A stretch of DNA of 64,000 nt, taken from the NCBI RefSeq assembly GCF_003024155.1, contig NZ_CP028136.1, positions 1,984,001-2,048,000 on the forward strand, given 5' to 3'. The notes beneath the pieces were generated by a model that was not told where the DNA came from, searched no databases, and saw nothing but the letters and a program-made list of their open reading frames with translations. Every line of letters begins with the position of its first letter. Position 1 is the first letter of the stretch. This stretch comes from Christiangramia fulva (GTDB taxonomy: Bacteria; Bacteroidota; Bacteroidia; Flavobacteriales; Flavobacteriaceae). Positions 16,660-25,991 of this stretch are shown here, in pieces. Made by a program: the position numbers and the translations under genes.

Positions 16660-19275
16660 TTGGCAGCCAAAAAATCCCAGAAGGTCACTCCTTTAATGAA
16701 ACAGTACAACAGCATCAAGCTGAAATATCCAGATGCGCTGTTGTTATTCAGGGTAGGTGATTTTTATGAGACCTTTGGTGAAGACGCGGTGAAAGCTGCG
16801 AGAATTCTCAATATCGTGCTCACCAACCGGAATAATGGAGGGGAACGCACCGAACTGGCCGGATTTCCGCATCATTCACTAAATACCTATTTGCCAAAAC
16901 TGGTAAAGGCAGGGCAGCGGGTGGCGATCTGCGATCAGCTGGAAGACCCTAAAATGACCAAAACCATCGTGAAACGGGGGGTGACCGAGCTGGTGACGCC
17001 GGGTGTGGCGATGAACGATGACATTCTTCAGAGTAAATCGAATAATTTTCTCTGCGCAGTTCACTTCGGAAAAAACCTGCTTGGGGTTTCATTTCTTGAT
17101 GTCTCTACGGGTGAATTTTTATGCGCCCAGGGAAACAGGGAATATATCGACAAGCTGCTTCAGAATTTCTCGCCCAGTGAGATCCTGGTTCAGAAAAAAT
17201 ATAAAAAGGATTTTAGCGATTCCTTCGGAAAAGAGCTGCACTGCTTTTACCTGGAAGACTGGATCTTTAAACCCGATTACGCCGAAGAGACCTTAAACGC
17301 GCATTTTGAAACGAAGTCTTTAAAGGGCTTCGGGATCGATCATCTGGAAGAAGGCATCATTGCTTCGGGTGCGGTTCTTTATTATCTTTCAGAAACGCGG
17401 CATCACCGGCTTCAGCATATCGCTTCCATCAGCAGGATTGCCGAGGAGGAATATGTGTGGATGGACCGGTTTACCATTCGAAACCTGGAATTGTATCATT
17501 CCAACGCCGTGAACGCGGTAACTCTTCTCGATGTGATCGATAAGACCATTTCACCAATGGGCGGCAGGCTGCTAAAGCGCTGGCTTGCCCTTCCGCTAAA
17601 AAATGAAGATGCGATAAGGAAACGCCATGATGTGGTGGAACACCTTATGAATCATCCCGAACTTTTAAGGGAAATTCAGGAGCATATTGGGGAAATAAGT
17701 GACCTGGAACGGCTTATTTCGAAAGTAGCGACGGGGAAGATCAGTCCTAGGGAAGTGAATCAGCTTAAGAATTCATTGAATGCCATTATGCCGGTGAAGG
17801 AACTGGCGATGAATGCTGAAAATGAAGCTTTGAAAGTGCTTGGTGAAAACCTGAATCCCTGCGAATTGCTTCGGAAGAAAATTTCTGAATCCATCAGTGA
17901 AGAAGCGCCGGTGAACGTTCAAAAAGGGAATGTGATCGCAAAGGGTTTTTCAAAAGAACTGGACGAACTGAGAAATATCGCCTTTTCCGGAAAAGATTAC
18001 CTCGATGAGATGATCAAAAGGGAGACCGAAGCGACCGGAATTTCATCGCTTAAGATCGGGAATAATAACGTTTACGGGTATTATATAGAAGTCCGGAATA
18101 CTCATAAAGATAAGGTTCCCGACACCTGGAACCGTAAACAGACGCTGGTCAATGCCGAGCGTTATATCACCGAAGAACTCAAGGAATATGAGTCGAAGAT
18201 CCTGGGAGCGGAGGAGAAGATCCTTCAGCTCGAGCAGGAACTTTTTGGAAAACTGGTAAGCTGGATGGCCGATTATATCGATCCTGTGCAGCAAAACGCG
18301 AAGCTCATCGCCAGGCTGGACTGTCTGGGTTCCTTCGCCCAGCAGGCACAAAATGAAAATTACTGCCGCCCCGGCATCAGCGATTCCCTTTCCCTGGAAA
18401 TTGAAGAAGCGAGGCACCCGGTAATTGAAAAACAATTGCCTCCGGGAGAAATTTATGTCACCAACAGCCTTAAGCTCGACCGGGAGGAGCAGCAGATCAT
18501 TATGATCACCGGGCCTAACATGAGTGGTAAGTCGGCTATTCTCAGGCAGACCGCTTTGATCGTGCTTATGGCGCAAATGGGAAGTTTTGTGCCGGCGAAA
18601 TCGGCAGAAATCGGACTCGTGGATAAAATTTTCACCAGGGTAGGCGCCAGCGATAATATCTCGATGGGGGAGTCGACATTTATGGTCGAGATGAATGAAA
18701 CAGCGAGCATCCTGAATAATATTTCCAAAAGAAGCCTGGTGCTGCTCGATGAGATCGGGCGTGGAACCAGTACTTACGACGGGATCTCGATTGCCTGGGC
18801 GATAAGCGAATTCCTGCATGAGCATCCCGCGAGGCCAAAAACGCTCTTTGCCACCCACTATCATGAGCTTAATGAGATGTGCGAGACTTTCGAGCGGATC
18901 AAGAATTTCAATGTTTCAGTAAGGGAATTAAAAGATAAGGTTTTGTTCCTTCGGAAGCTGGTCCCGGGAGGAAGTGAGCACAGTTTTGGGATCCATGTGG
19001 CTAAAATGGCAGGGATGCCACAGATGGTCATTCAAAGGGCCAATAAGATATTGAAAAAGCTAGAGGCCTCTCACCATATGGAAGACTCGGGTAAAGTAAT
19101 GAAACAGTCGGCAGAAGACGAATTACAACTGAGTTTTTTCAACCTGGATGATCCCTTGCTCCAGGATATCAAGGAAGAATTGATAGGTATAGATATCGAT
19201 ACTCTCACTCCCGTGGAAGCCCTGATGAAGCTTAATGAGATCAAGCGAAAGCTGGTTAAAAGTAAGCAGAAGTGA
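16660..19275 (+). CDS. mutS: DNA mismatch repair protein MutS
   Basis: 871 aa, full length for MutS, from a TTG start that aligns with the usual N-terminus ([10 protein letters not shown]). The mismatch-binding Phe-x-Glu lies in GDFYETF at about residues 35-40. The ATPase part has Walker A GPNMSGKS at about 618-625, [10 protein letters not shown], Walker [15 protein letters not shown] at about 695-708 and ATHYHEL near 732. It binds mismatches as a dimer and recruits MutL. All key residues seen are intact. A weak TACTTTAG box (16630-16637) is the only promoter candidate. Confidence 0.97.
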   Translation: MAAKKSQKVTPLMKQYNSIKLKYPDALLLFRVGDFYETFGEDAVKAARILNIVLTNRNNGGERTELAGFPHHSLNTYLPKLVKAGQRVAICDQLEDPKMTKTIVKRGVTELVTPGVAMNDDILQSKSNNFLCAVHFGKNLLGVSFLDVSTGEFLCAQGNREYIDKLLQNFSPSEILVQKKYKKDFSDSFGKELHCFYLEDWIFKPDYAEETLNAHFETKSLKGFGIDHLEEGIIASGAVLYYLSETRHHRLQHIASISRIAEEEYVWMDRFTIRNLELYHSNAVNAVTLLDVIDKTISPMGGRLLKRWLALPLKNEDAIRKRHDVVEHLMNHPELLREIQEHIGEISDLERLISKVATGKISPREVNQLKNSLNAIMPVKELAMNAENEALKVLGENLNPCELLRKKISESISEEAPVNVQKGNVIAKGFSKELDELRNIAFSGKDYLDEMIKRETEATGISSLKIGNNNVYGYYIEVRNTHKDKVPDTWNRKQTLVNAERYITEELKEYESKILGAEEKILQLEQELFGKLVSWMADYIDPVQQNAKLIARLDCLGSFAQQAQNENYCRPGISDSLSLEIEEARHPVIEKQLPPGEIYVTNSLKLDREEQQIIMITGPNMSGKSAILRQTALIVLMAQMGSFVPAKSAEIGLVDKIFTRVGASDNISMGESTFMVEMNETASILNNISKRSLVLLDEIGRGTSTYDGISIAWAISEFLHEHPARPKTLFATHYHELNEMCETFERIKNFNVSVRELKDKVLFLRKLVPGGSEHSFGIHVAKMAGMPQMVIQRANKILKKLEASHHMEDSGKVMKQSAEDELQLSFFNLDDPLLQDIKEELIGIDIDTLTPVEALMKLNEIKRKLVKSKQK

Positions 19276-19282
19276 TGGGCTT

Positions 19283-19317
19283 TATGCTGTATGCTGTAGG
19301 CTGTAGGCTCTATGCTT
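19283..19317. repeat. 7-bp tandem repeat after mutS
   Basis: Five imperfect units of TATGCTG / TAGGCTG, 8 bp after the mutS stop. No coding role; length may vary between strains. Confidence 0.7.
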
Positions 19318-19352
19318 AGGTGAGAAGATGTTGCAAAAATCCTAATATCGCT

Positions 19353-19470
19353 GTCATGCTGAACTCGTTTCAGCATCTTTTTTAGGGAAAAATTATAGGC
19401 AAGACGTTGCTTGAATATTTCCAGGAATAAAGTCGTCGTCATGCTGAACTCGTTTCAGCATCTCTTTTTT
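19353..19470. repeat. two copies of a GTCATGCTGAAC hairpin repeat
   Basis: Hairpin ATGCTGAA-CTCG-TTCAGCAT type stems at 19356-19376 and 19441-19461, each preceded by GTC and followed by CT and a T-run. Either could terminate mutS transcription. Related copies at 54183 and 7905 have the G-C pair inverted (ATCCTGAA..TTCAGGAT), which keeps the stem. Confidence 0.75.
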
Positions 19471-19572
19471 TTATGGGCCAAGCTTTATTTTTTTCTCCGA
19501 TCAGGTATGCATAAAAACCATAGGTTGGAAAAGCCTTTTTATCCTGAGTGAAAAACGGCGATTTTGATATTT

Positions 19573-19785
19573 TTATTCAAAAGGCAAATCTAAAATGTTC
19601 CCCTTTTTTTCTATTTCTTTAATTTGTTTCAAAAGGTCCTGCTCTTTTTTATTCCTGGGCGTTCGTTTTCCCGATGCCAATTCGAGGATTATTTTTTGAG
19701 TTCCTTCTAATTCCTCGATCTTCATATTTGTGTTTATAACGTACTTTTTCATTTTAGTAATATAACCCATTAATGTTGAGGTCAA
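19573..19785 (-). CDS. small hypothetical protein
   Basis: Up to 70 aa; a later Met (19752) gives 59 aa and is a likelier start. The C-terminal half is charged and helical (KKEQDLLKQIKEIEKKGN), ending LDLPFE. No domain is recognised. Codon use and composition look coding, and no repeat explains it, but support is limited. Confidence 0.4.
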   Translation of the reverse strand: MTSTLMGYITKMKKYVINTNMKIEELEGTQKIILELASGKRTPRNKKEQDLLKQIKEIEKKGNILDLPFE

Positions 19786-19915
19786 TAAAGTTACATAAAT
19801 GAATTCTTTTTATAAGAAGCTGTTTTTGGATACCATAGAAGAATTATACCTAATGGAAGGTCCTAAAGCACAACAACGTATTTTTTATAACATAATACGC
19901 AGGCGAAAAACTTGA

Positions 19916-20123
19916 AATTATATAAGGTAAAATCTTTTTTTACCTTTATAGTAACCTTAAAGTCATTAATTAAAATATTGATTTGGGCCGATTCGCCTCA
20001 TCTGAAGTCTAATACATTTTCACTTTCCTTTATTTGAATAACTCAGGCTGTACCACTTTGGGATGTCAAACTGTTTAATAGAGGAACCAAAGTTTAAAGC
20101 TTACATTTTCTCCAAAAAATTCT
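19916..20123. other. AT-rich intergenic stretch, nothing recognised
   Basis: Together with neighbouring sequence this makes a gap of about 380 bp before the first intact tRNA. I see no reading frame with domain signals. The tRNA promoter begins at 20124. Confidence 0.5.
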
Positions 20124-20152
20124 TTGCTATTTTGAGATTTGTCTTAAATTTG
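20124..20152 (+). promoter_or_regulatory. promoter of the tRNA cluster
   Basis: TTG at 20124-20126, 18 bp, then TAAATTTG at 20145-20152, a full match to TTG-N17-20-TAnnTTTG. The first tRNA-like sequence starts about 45 bp downstream. Confidence 0.7.
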
Positions 20153-20198
20153 CCTCCGCAATAATCGCTATGAATATTATTGCGAACGTTCTTTAAAA

Positions 20199-20265
20199 TG
20201 AGAAAATAGCTTCCCGAGTGCTCGGGAGTAGAGCGCCAACCGCCTCAGGCGGATAGAGGTCGCAA
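20199..20265 (+). pseudogene. broken tRNA-Gly copy with palindromes in place of two loops
   Basis: Matches the intact tRNA-Gly at 20295 in order: AGAAAATAGCT, GTAGAGCGCCA, AGAGGTCGC. The D-loop bases are replaced by TCCCGAGTGCTCGGGA (20212-20227), and the anticodon arm by ACCGCCTCAGGCGGAT (palindrome 20240-20252). The T-arm and 3' acceptor are missing. It cannot work as a tRNA. Confidence 0.75.
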
Positions 20266-20294
20266 AACTAAAAAGCTTATGTTCTTTTAAATAT

Positions 20295-20367
20295 GCGAAA
20301 ATAGCTCAGTTGGTAGAGCGCCACCTTGCCAAGGTGGAGGTCGCGGGTTCGAATCCCGTTTTTCGCT
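20295..20367 (+). tRNA. tRNA-Gly (anticodon GCC)
   Basis: 73 nt. Acceptor GCGAAAA pairs with TTTTCGC, discriminator T. D-arm AGCTCAGTTGGTAGAGC, anticodon loop CTTGCCAAG with GCC, T-arm CGGGTTCGAATCCCG. CCA is not encoded. Confidence 0.96.
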
Positions 20368-20424
20368 CTGGAAAGTTAGTTGAGTTTGTAGTAAATATGA
20401 CTCTTTAAACTGATGGGAGCGACC

Positions 20425-20474
20425 GGTCGCGCCTGCCTGCCGGTAGGCAGGGGTTCGAATCCCGTTTTTCGCTC
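20425..20474 (+). pseudogene. 3' part of a tRNA-Gly with embedded micropalindrome
   Basis: GGTCGCG followed by CCTGCCTGCCGGTAGGCAGG (20432-20451), then GGTTCGAATCCCGTTTTTCGCTC, which is identical to the T-arm and acceptor of the intact tRNA-Gly. No 5' half precedes it. Confidence 0.7.
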
Positions 20475-20492
20475 TTGAAATTTTAAAAATAG

Positions 20493-20519
20493 ACCCCGGT
20501 TTAACGGGGTTTTGTTTTT
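20493..20519 (+). terminator. hairpin terminator inside tRNA cluster
   Basis: ACCCCG stem, GTTTAA loop, CGGGGT, then TTTGTTTTT, just before tRNA-Leu. Confidence 0.65.
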
Positions 20520-20520
20520 C

Positions 20521-20606
20521 GCTCGGATGGTGGAATTGGTAGACACGTTGGACTTAAAATCCAATGACCAGAAACGGTCGTGCGGGTTCAAGTCCCGCTC
20601 CGAGTA
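20521..20606 (+). tRNA. tRNA-Leu (anticodon TAA)
   Basis: 86 nt, class II with a long variable arm (TGACCAGAAACGGTCGT). Acceptor GCTCGGA pairs with TCCGAGT including one G-T pair, discriminator A. Anticodon loop CTTAAAA, T-arm CGGGTTCAAGTCCCG. Confidence 0.96.
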
Positions 20607-20612
20607 CATAAA

Positions 20613-20637
20613 GCCCTTGATTTGCAAGGGCTTTTTT
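20613..20637 (+). terminator. terminator of the tRNA cluster
   Basis: GCCCTTG-ATTTG-CAAGGGC stem followed by six T, 6 bp after tRNA-Leu. Confidence 0.9.
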
Positions 20638-20694
20638 GTTTCAGTTTCATGCTCGAGTTCTTATAGAGAATCTTCTTTTAAATAAATGTACACC

Positions 20695-21645
20695 TTAGAA
20701 ATACCTTACTGCTCTTACTAATAGACCTGAATTAGATTTTGAAAATAGTTGAGCATTAAATTCTTTTTGTCCTCCACCTAAAAGACTACCGCCGATCAAC
20801 GTTCCTCCATACGCCGAGTCAGGATTAGATTCCGATTCTGTCCGTGACCAATATCCATAATTTCGAATATTATCGTATCCAAAATAGGTTGAATACAAAG
20901 GCATTAATAGTTCCAGTTCATCTATTGTTGGAACTATCCAATCGCTATAATTATTAGTAGTTAAATTAGTAGCCCACTCAATAGCATCATTCCATGATGC
21001 TATTTTAGTTGAAGGAAGTAATGTAGATAATACTATACCATGTGTTTCACCTTCAACATACCCTTCATCTCCTGGTTGATAAATATAAGCTACGAGTCCC
21101 CCCAAAAGGTTTTCACCAATATTTATTTCACATAACGGTAGAAGTTGAATACTACTGCTTACAGATACAGGGGAAAGGTATACGGTCTGATCAATTCGAT
21201 AATTAAGGTCGTCACCAGGTTGCCAGTTTTCTGGATAATCAAAGGTATAACTAACCCCTTCACCTTGAGTGACGTCTTCAAATAATACTTTGTCATTTCC
21301 GAAAGATATACTGATACGCGCAGGCAAGCCTAGGTTGTCATCAATTACATAGTATGCTGAAATTGTAACTCCTTCATATCCTTGGTAAACTTTAGTGGAC
21401 AGTGTTTTAAATTTACCACCTCCCACATTAATTCCAGCAAAGGCACTCTCAAGAAGTACGTTGTTTTTAGCACAAGTCTCGGTTAAAGATTTATTTAAAT
21501 TAGTTTTCTCCTTAATAATTTCATAAAAAGTTTCATACTCATTATTTTGTTGAGTTTCTGGAATGGGTTCTTGTTTACTGCAACTAATAATCAGTGTAAA
21601 AATCATTGCACTTAGTGCAAAACTGAATAATCCTCTTGTTTTCAT
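20695..21645 (-). CDS. lipoprotein with C-terminal DUF1566 (Lcl) domain
   Basis: 316 aa. Lipoprotein signal with FTLIISC, lipidated Cys near residue 22. The middle region is beta-rich (YEGVTISAYYVIDDN...). The C-terminal 140 residues match the DUF1566 pattern: GGLVAYIYQPGD, then WNDAIEWATNL, YSDWIVPTIDELELL, NYGYWSRTESE, and LVRAVRYF at the end. Such domains occur on surface lectin-like or structural lipoproteins. It is a single gene and its ligand is unknown. Confidence 0.82.
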   Translation of the reverse strand: MKTRGLFSFALSAMIFTLIISCSKQEPIPETQQNNEYETFYEIIKEKTNLNKSLTETCAKNNVLLESAFAGINVGGGKFKTLSTKVYQGYEGVTISAYYVIDDNLGLPARISISFGNDKVLFEDVTQGEGVSYTFDYPENWQPGDDLNYRIDQTVYLSPVSVSSSIQLLPLCEINIGENLLGGLVAYIYQPGDEGYVEGETHGIVLSTLLPSTKIASWNDAIEWATNLTTNNYSDWIVPTIDELELLMPLYSTYFGYDNIRNYGYWSRTESESNPDSAYGGTLIGGSLLGGGQKEFNAQLFSKSNSGLLVRAVRYF

Positions 21646-22039
21646 AAGTTTTAATTTAAATTATTAATGAAATTTCTGATCACGGTAGGAATATTTAATT
21701 GCGAATTTTGAGCAAAATAAACGCTGATCTCTTCAAAACTACTGAATAGTATTATATAATGCTATAACCTTTAAAGGGGATATTTGAAATCAGCAATAAA
21801 AAAAGAAAAGTTGCAGGATGTATTATAAATAGGAAATGGAAATAATCAACCGAAAGATTTTTGGAAAACTAGCATTCCTTGTAGCCCACCATGAGAAAAC
21901 AAAAAAACGATATACTTATTTTAATCTTAATGCTTAAAAGGAGCAACCTATAGGTTTTTATAATCCCCCCTTTCTTTTTACGGAAAAAAGTTTATCACGT
22001 AAAAGAATATTGAAAGCAAAGATTAAAATTATACTATTC
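21646..22039. other. 394-bp AT-rich intergenic region, no gene seen
   Basis: No reading frame with domain features on either strand and no strong promoter match. It separates the DUF1566 gene from a chain of gene fragments that starts at 22040. Confidence 0.5.
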
Positions 22040-22168
22040 TTATTTTTCCGGAAGCACTAAGAACGGAAAACTTAAGTGGTGATCAATATTTTTAATGACC
22101 GGTTCCCTAAAAAGTTTTGGGGTTATAGAATGCTTGTTATAAACCATTGCAAGCAGATTAATAGAATA
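22040..22168 (-). pseudogene. 3' fragment of a universal stress protein gene
   Basis: Reads YSINLLAMVYNKHS then LFREPVIKNID and FPFLVLPEK then stop. This nearly copies the last 41 residues of the intact universal stress protein at 37513 (SINLLAMVYNKHSF..LFREPVVKNID..FPFLVLPEK). The frame ends abruptly at the edge of a REP-like element (22169), so the rest of the gene was lost there. Confidence 0.85.
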
Positions 22169-22320
22169 CCCCCGCTAGTGCGCGATTGCATAGCGTTCAA
22201 TTTCTTTTTTTTCAATTTTCGGGCATCTTTAGGAGTTTCATTTATAATGATAATTTCTATCTCCATTTTTTTCGGTCCAATCTGCTGAGAAACCACGCGA
22301 TGCAATCGCGCGCGAGCAAA
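22169..22320. repeat. REP-like palindromic element, copy A
   Basis: Ends CCCCCGCTAGTGCGCGATTG and ACGCGATGCAATCGCGCG are inverted repeats of each other around about 90 bp of AT-rich sequence. The same element is at 30525-30677 and 36326-36465, with half copies at 31307 and 36819. Confidence 0.85.
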
Positions 22321-22431
22321 AAGGTATCTAGAAGATCGATGTTCTAAGAGACGCTTGTGGAGATTGGATGTAACGCCTGTGTAGAAGGTGTTGTCAGAAC
22401 ATTTCAAAATATAAACGTAACTGATTTTCAT
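22321..22431 (-). pseudogene. 5' fragment of a GIY-YIG nuclease gene
   Basis: MKISYVYILKCSDNTFYTG then VTSNLHKRLLEH is the first half of a GIY-YIG domain. The frame then runs into the REP element, and the residues that would carry the catalytic Glu are missing. An open frame continues to 22123, but beyond residue 37 it is repeat sequence and universal-stress-protein DNA read in another frame. So this is a remnant, not a working nuclease. Confidence 0.75.
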
Positions 22432-22491
22432 TCAATTAATGTACTGTTTTTTATTCTTCATCTGTGTAAGTAATTTTTGACGTTGCCTCCT

Positions 22492-22629
22492 CGTCAGTTC
22501 GAGTGAATTTATTTCGACCGATAGGGAGAATAAATTTATATCGAGAACAGAGGGGTGAAATCTGTTCGTCTTGTTCTCGATACAATTTTTTCTTTCGGTT
22601 TGCTTCAGAAAAATCATTTGAACTGACGG
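22492..22629. repeat. long inverted repeat CGTCAGTTCGAGTG
   Basis: Outer arms CGTCAGTTCGAG / GAACTGACGG and inner arms ATCGAGAACA / TGTTCTCGAT form a cruciform-type element of about 138 bp. Relatives are at 22642-22743 and 36654-36782. Confidence 0.75.
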
Positions 22630-22663
22630 TTTTTTGACTCCTCGTCAGTTCGAGTGAATTTTA

Positions 22664-22988
22664 AAACCGGTTCTCGATACATTTCCTTTTTTCACTGGCG
22701 TTCCAAAAGGAAACACTCGAACTGACAGCTTTCGAACTGACGGTGCGGGTATTCTATTTTTCGTCAGGTCGAGTGATTTCTTGAGCCGAGAGGCGATAAG
22801 AAATTGTATCGAGACCAGAGGGATGATCGAACTTTAAACCGGTTCTCGATACATTTCCTTTTTTCACTGGCGTTCCAAAAGGAAACACTCGAACTGACAG
22901 CTTTCGAACTGACGGTGCGGGTATTCTATTTTTCGTCAGGTCGAGTGATTTCTTGAGCCGAGAGGCGATAAGAAATTGTATCGAGACC
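22664..22988. repeat. 153-bp perfect direct repeat (two copies)
   Basis: 22664-22816 and 22836-22988 appear identical base for base, separated by 19 bp. Each contains TTCTCGATAC, ACTCGAACTGACAG and GTATCGAGACC, parts of the inverted-repeat family next to it. The second copy ends one base before the hsdR stop codon at 22989-22991. Confidence 0.85.
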
Positions 22989-25900
22989 CTAAGCCTCCAT
23001 CGGCCAATCTTTATACTGTCCCTCGGCCTGTTCGATCACCTCCTTCAGCAAATTATCCAGTTCAGAAAATGGCACTTTTCCGCGCAATTCTTTTTTCACT
23101 GCTAACCGAATGGCAGCGCGGGCGTCTTCTTTTTTGGTCCAGTCGAGCTGGAGGTTTTTCTTTACTGAGTTTACTACGGTATGAACCAGGTCCTGGATGG
23201 GACCGGATTGGTTGAGTAACTTTTCGTTGGCAGATAAAAGATCATAGAAAGCCAGTTCGTCTTCGGTTAAACCGAGTTGTCTGGTCCTGATGTCGTCCTG
23301 CTGAAATTCATTGGCAATATCCAGCAAATGCTTAATCGCGGCGATGGAATCCAGCGAATTGCGGTGGTAGTTGCTCAGCACTTTTTCCAGCTCTTCTTTC
23401 AGTTTGCGCGTTCGGCGGAAATTCTTCGGCATCCGCACCCGAATCTCGTCATTGATGATCCTGCGCAGCAATTCAATTTTAATATTCTCGTCGCCTTTTT
23501 CCTTTACAATGGCCTGGAACCTATCATCTACTATGGAAATATCGATCTTGTCCAGGTTGTACATTTTTGCCAGGTCTACAATCTCCTGCGATTCCAGAGA
23601 TTTGCTGATTAAGTCTTTTATCTTTTCGTTCTTCTCTCTGCGCGGACCGGGAGGGAACTTGATCTTTCTGATGAGTTGCCTTATCTTCTGAATGATCGCC
23701 AGCTCTTCCTGGATCTCCCAAACCTGCGGATCGCTACTTGTCATTGCCACCAGTTCGGCCAGCTTTCGCTCTTCGAGCAAAAAGGCATCGGTAACGGCGT
23801 CAGATTTTAAAAGGCTATTCACAGCACCTTTTGACCATTTCATTTTGTCCATATCGGACATTGCATTGACACTTTCCGCATCAAAATCGCCAATCAGATC
23901 CTTTACTTTCTCAAATTGCTCCAGACAAATTTTTACCGCTGCTTCAAGATCCAGAGTGGGTTTTCCTTCCCCGCCTCCGGCGGTGTATTTTTTGGTGGCT
24001 TCGGCCAGGAAGCCGGAGATGCCTATAAAATCCACTACGAGTCCGTTGGGTTTGTCCTGGAAAACCCTGTTTACCCTTGCAATGGCCTGCATCAGGTTAT
24101 GGCCTTTCATAATCTTGTCGACATACATCGTATGGGCGCAGGGGGCATCAAATCCCGTGAGCCACATATCGCGAACGATCACGATTTGCAGCGGATCCTC
24201 AGGCGTGCGGAAACGCTTTTTAATGGCTTCCATCGCTTCTTTGGTCCGAATGTGAGGATTCCATTCCGTGGGATCTTTGCTGATGTTCCCGGTCATGATC
24301 ACGGCTATTTCAGGGCAAGCTTCCAGCGCGGTGAGGGCATTGTACATTTTCACGCAGTTCCGCCGACTCATACACACGATCATCGCTTTGCCTTCCAGGC
24401 TTTCGGTCCTGGCCTTGAAATGGGTAAGGATGTCTTTGGCAACCCTTTCCACCCTGTCCGCAGCCCCGGCGGCATCTTCTATCGCGGCCCAAACGGCATT
24501 GTTCTCTTCGTCCTCATCTTCTTCCATTTCATCCAGCTCCTTGTCATATTTGGCTTTGATGTTGAGCGGAACCATCTTTGGCTCGTAATAAATGGGCACC
24601 GTGGCACCGTCTTCCACGGCCTGTTTGATATCGTAGGTGTGAATGGTGGGGCCAAATACCTGCTGGGTATCGGCATCTTTGCTATCTACGGGCGTGCCGG
24701 TGAAGCCTATAAAGGAGGCATTGGGCAGGGCGCGTCTTATGTTCTGCGCAAAGCCGCCGCTATGGAATCCATACTGGGTGCGGTGGGCTTCATCTGCCAT
24801 CACAATAAGGTTGTACCGCTCAGAAAGTACCGGGTGGGAAAGCTCTTTTCCCGAAGCCAGTTCTTTTAAGCGGAATTTCTCAATGGTAGTAAAGATCACC
24901 CCGCCGCCATCGGTGCTCAGCAGGGCCCGCAGCTCATCGGTGGTATCGGCGTGTTGCACGTGGCCCACCAGGTCCTTGCACAGCACAAAATTCTCATAGA
25001 GTTGCTGGTCCAGGTCATTGCGGTCTACCTGGATGAGGATGGTGGGATTTTTCATTTCGGGCATTTGCCTCAGGATCCCGGTAAGGATGGCCATCGAAAT
25101 GCTTTTGCCAGATCCCTGCGTGTGCCATATCACTCCCAGCCGACCGTCACCGTTGGGTTTTATATTTTCCACGGCAGAGTCTACCGCTTTTTTGATGCCC
25201 CAGTACTGGTGATATTTCGCGCCTTTCTTGATTATTTTTCCATTGTGGTCTTCGTGGAAAATGAAGTTTTGCAGGTAGTTTAATAAGGTTTTCTTCGGAA
25301 ATAATCCCTTCAGCAAGGTCTCCAGCTGAAGTTCCTGTTGCTGCTGAAGGTCATCCCCGTGCAGACTTTTCCACGGAGCAAACCACTTCAGGGAGGAGTT
25401 GTACATCCCGTGCAGGGTTTCCAGCCCGTCTGAAACTACCGTGATGGCATTGTAATCAAACAGCTGCGGAATATCCTGAAAGTAATGCCCAATTTGCCGG
25501 TGCGCGTTTTCCACACCCACCTCGGGATCAAACATATTCTTGAATTCAAAAACAATGAGCGGAAGTCCGTTGATGAAAACGAGCAGATCTGTGCGCCGGC
25601 TGTTCTTGCCAATGATCTTCACTTCATCTGCACACACAAAGGTGTTTTTCTCCGGTTCCCTAAAATTAATAGGATAGAGGTGCCGGGCCTGTTCCTTGCC
25701 CGAAGCATCTTTCCAGCTAATGGAAACCCCCTGGGTCATTTTAAGATGAAAATCGCGGTTGCGGTGATCGAGATCCATTCCCTCGTGCTGGGTAAAAGCT
25801 GAAAGGGCTTCATTAATGGCGGTGCCGGGTACACCGGGATAAGAACTGACTAAAAATTTCCGAAGATCTTCCTCCAAAACCACCTTTTTGAGATCCCGCT

Positions 25901-25991
25901 GCAGGGAATTTCCTTCTTTATAGGTGTATCCCAACTCCTGAAGGCACTCTATGGCCGCTTTTTGCACCGTGATCTCGATCATTTGTGTCAT
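22989..25991 (-). CDS. hsdR: type I restriction enzyme R subunit
   Basis: 1000 aa, full length for the family. The N-terminal nuclease domain has DLLVFINGLPLIVFEFKN at about 134-152 (D...ExK). The motor has motif I HTQGSGKS near 290, DEAHRTQYG near 398, FTGTPVD, and later IARVNRVF. It translocates DNA and cuts it when bound to the HsdM/HsdS complex. The start overlaps the hsdS stop by 4 bp. Because its hsdM partner is broken here, restriction is probably inactive unless a methylase is supplied elsewhere. Confidence 0.93.
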   Translation of the reverse strand: MTQMIEITVQKAAIECLQELGYTYKEGNSLQRDLKKVVLEEDLRKFLVSSYPGVPGTAINEALSAFTQHEGMDLDHRNRDFHLKMTQGVSISWKDASGKEQARHLYPINFREPEKNTFVCADEVKIIGKNSRRTDLLVFINGLPLIVFEFKNMFDPEVGVENAHRQIGHYFQDIPQLFDYNAITVVSDGLETLHGMYNSSLKWFAPWKSLHGDDLQQQQELQLETLLKGLFPKKTLLNYLQNFIFHEDHNGKIIKKGAKYHQYWGIKKAVDSAVENIKPNGDGRLGVIWHTQGSGKSISMAILTGILRQMPEMKNPTILIQVDRNDLDQQLYENFVLCKDLVGHVQHADTTDELRALLSTDGGGVIFTTIEKFRLKELASGKELSHPVLSERYNLIVMADEAHRTQYGFHSGGFAQNIRRALPNASFIGFTGTPVDSKDADTQQVFGPTIHTYDIKQAVEDGATVPIYYEPKMVPLNIKAKYDKELDEMEEDEDEENNAVWAAIEDAAGAADRVERVAKDILTHFKARTESLEGKAMIVCMSRRNCVKMYNALTALEACPEIAVIMTGNISKDPTEWNPHIRTKEAMEAIKKRFRTPEDPLQIVIVRDMWLTGFDAPCAHTMYVDKIMKGHNLMQAIARVNRVFQDKPNGLVVDFIGISGFLAEATKKYTAGGGEGKPTLDLEAAVKICLEQFEKVKDLIGDFDAESVNAMSDMDKMKWSKGAVNSLLKSDAVTDAFLLEERKLAELVAMTSSDPQVWEIQEELAIIQKIRQLIRKIKFPPGPRREKNEKIKDLISKSLESQEIVDLAKMYNLDKIDISIVDDRFQAIVKEKGDENIKIELLRRIINDEIRVRMPKNFRRTRKLKEELEKVLSNYHRNSLDSIAAIKHLLDIANEFQQDDIRTRQLGLTEDELAFYDLLSANEKLLNQSGPIQDLVHTVVNSVKKNLQLDWTKKEDARAAIRLAVKKELRGKVPFSELDNLLKEVIEQAEGQYKDWPMEA

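Noticed and set aside
19799..19915. 38-codon frame MNSFYKKLFLDTIEELYLME.. on the + strand next to the small hypothetical gene
   Set aside because: Too short to support, with no domain or promoter; kept only as a note.
20376..20627. 83-codon frame on the - strand over the tRNA genes
   Set aside because: Antisense of tRNA-Leu and tRNA remnants; no coding signal.
22432..22617. 61-codon frame on the - strand
   Set aside because: It is encoded by the CGTCAGTTCGAGTG inverted repeat, which gives similar spurious frames wherever it occurs.
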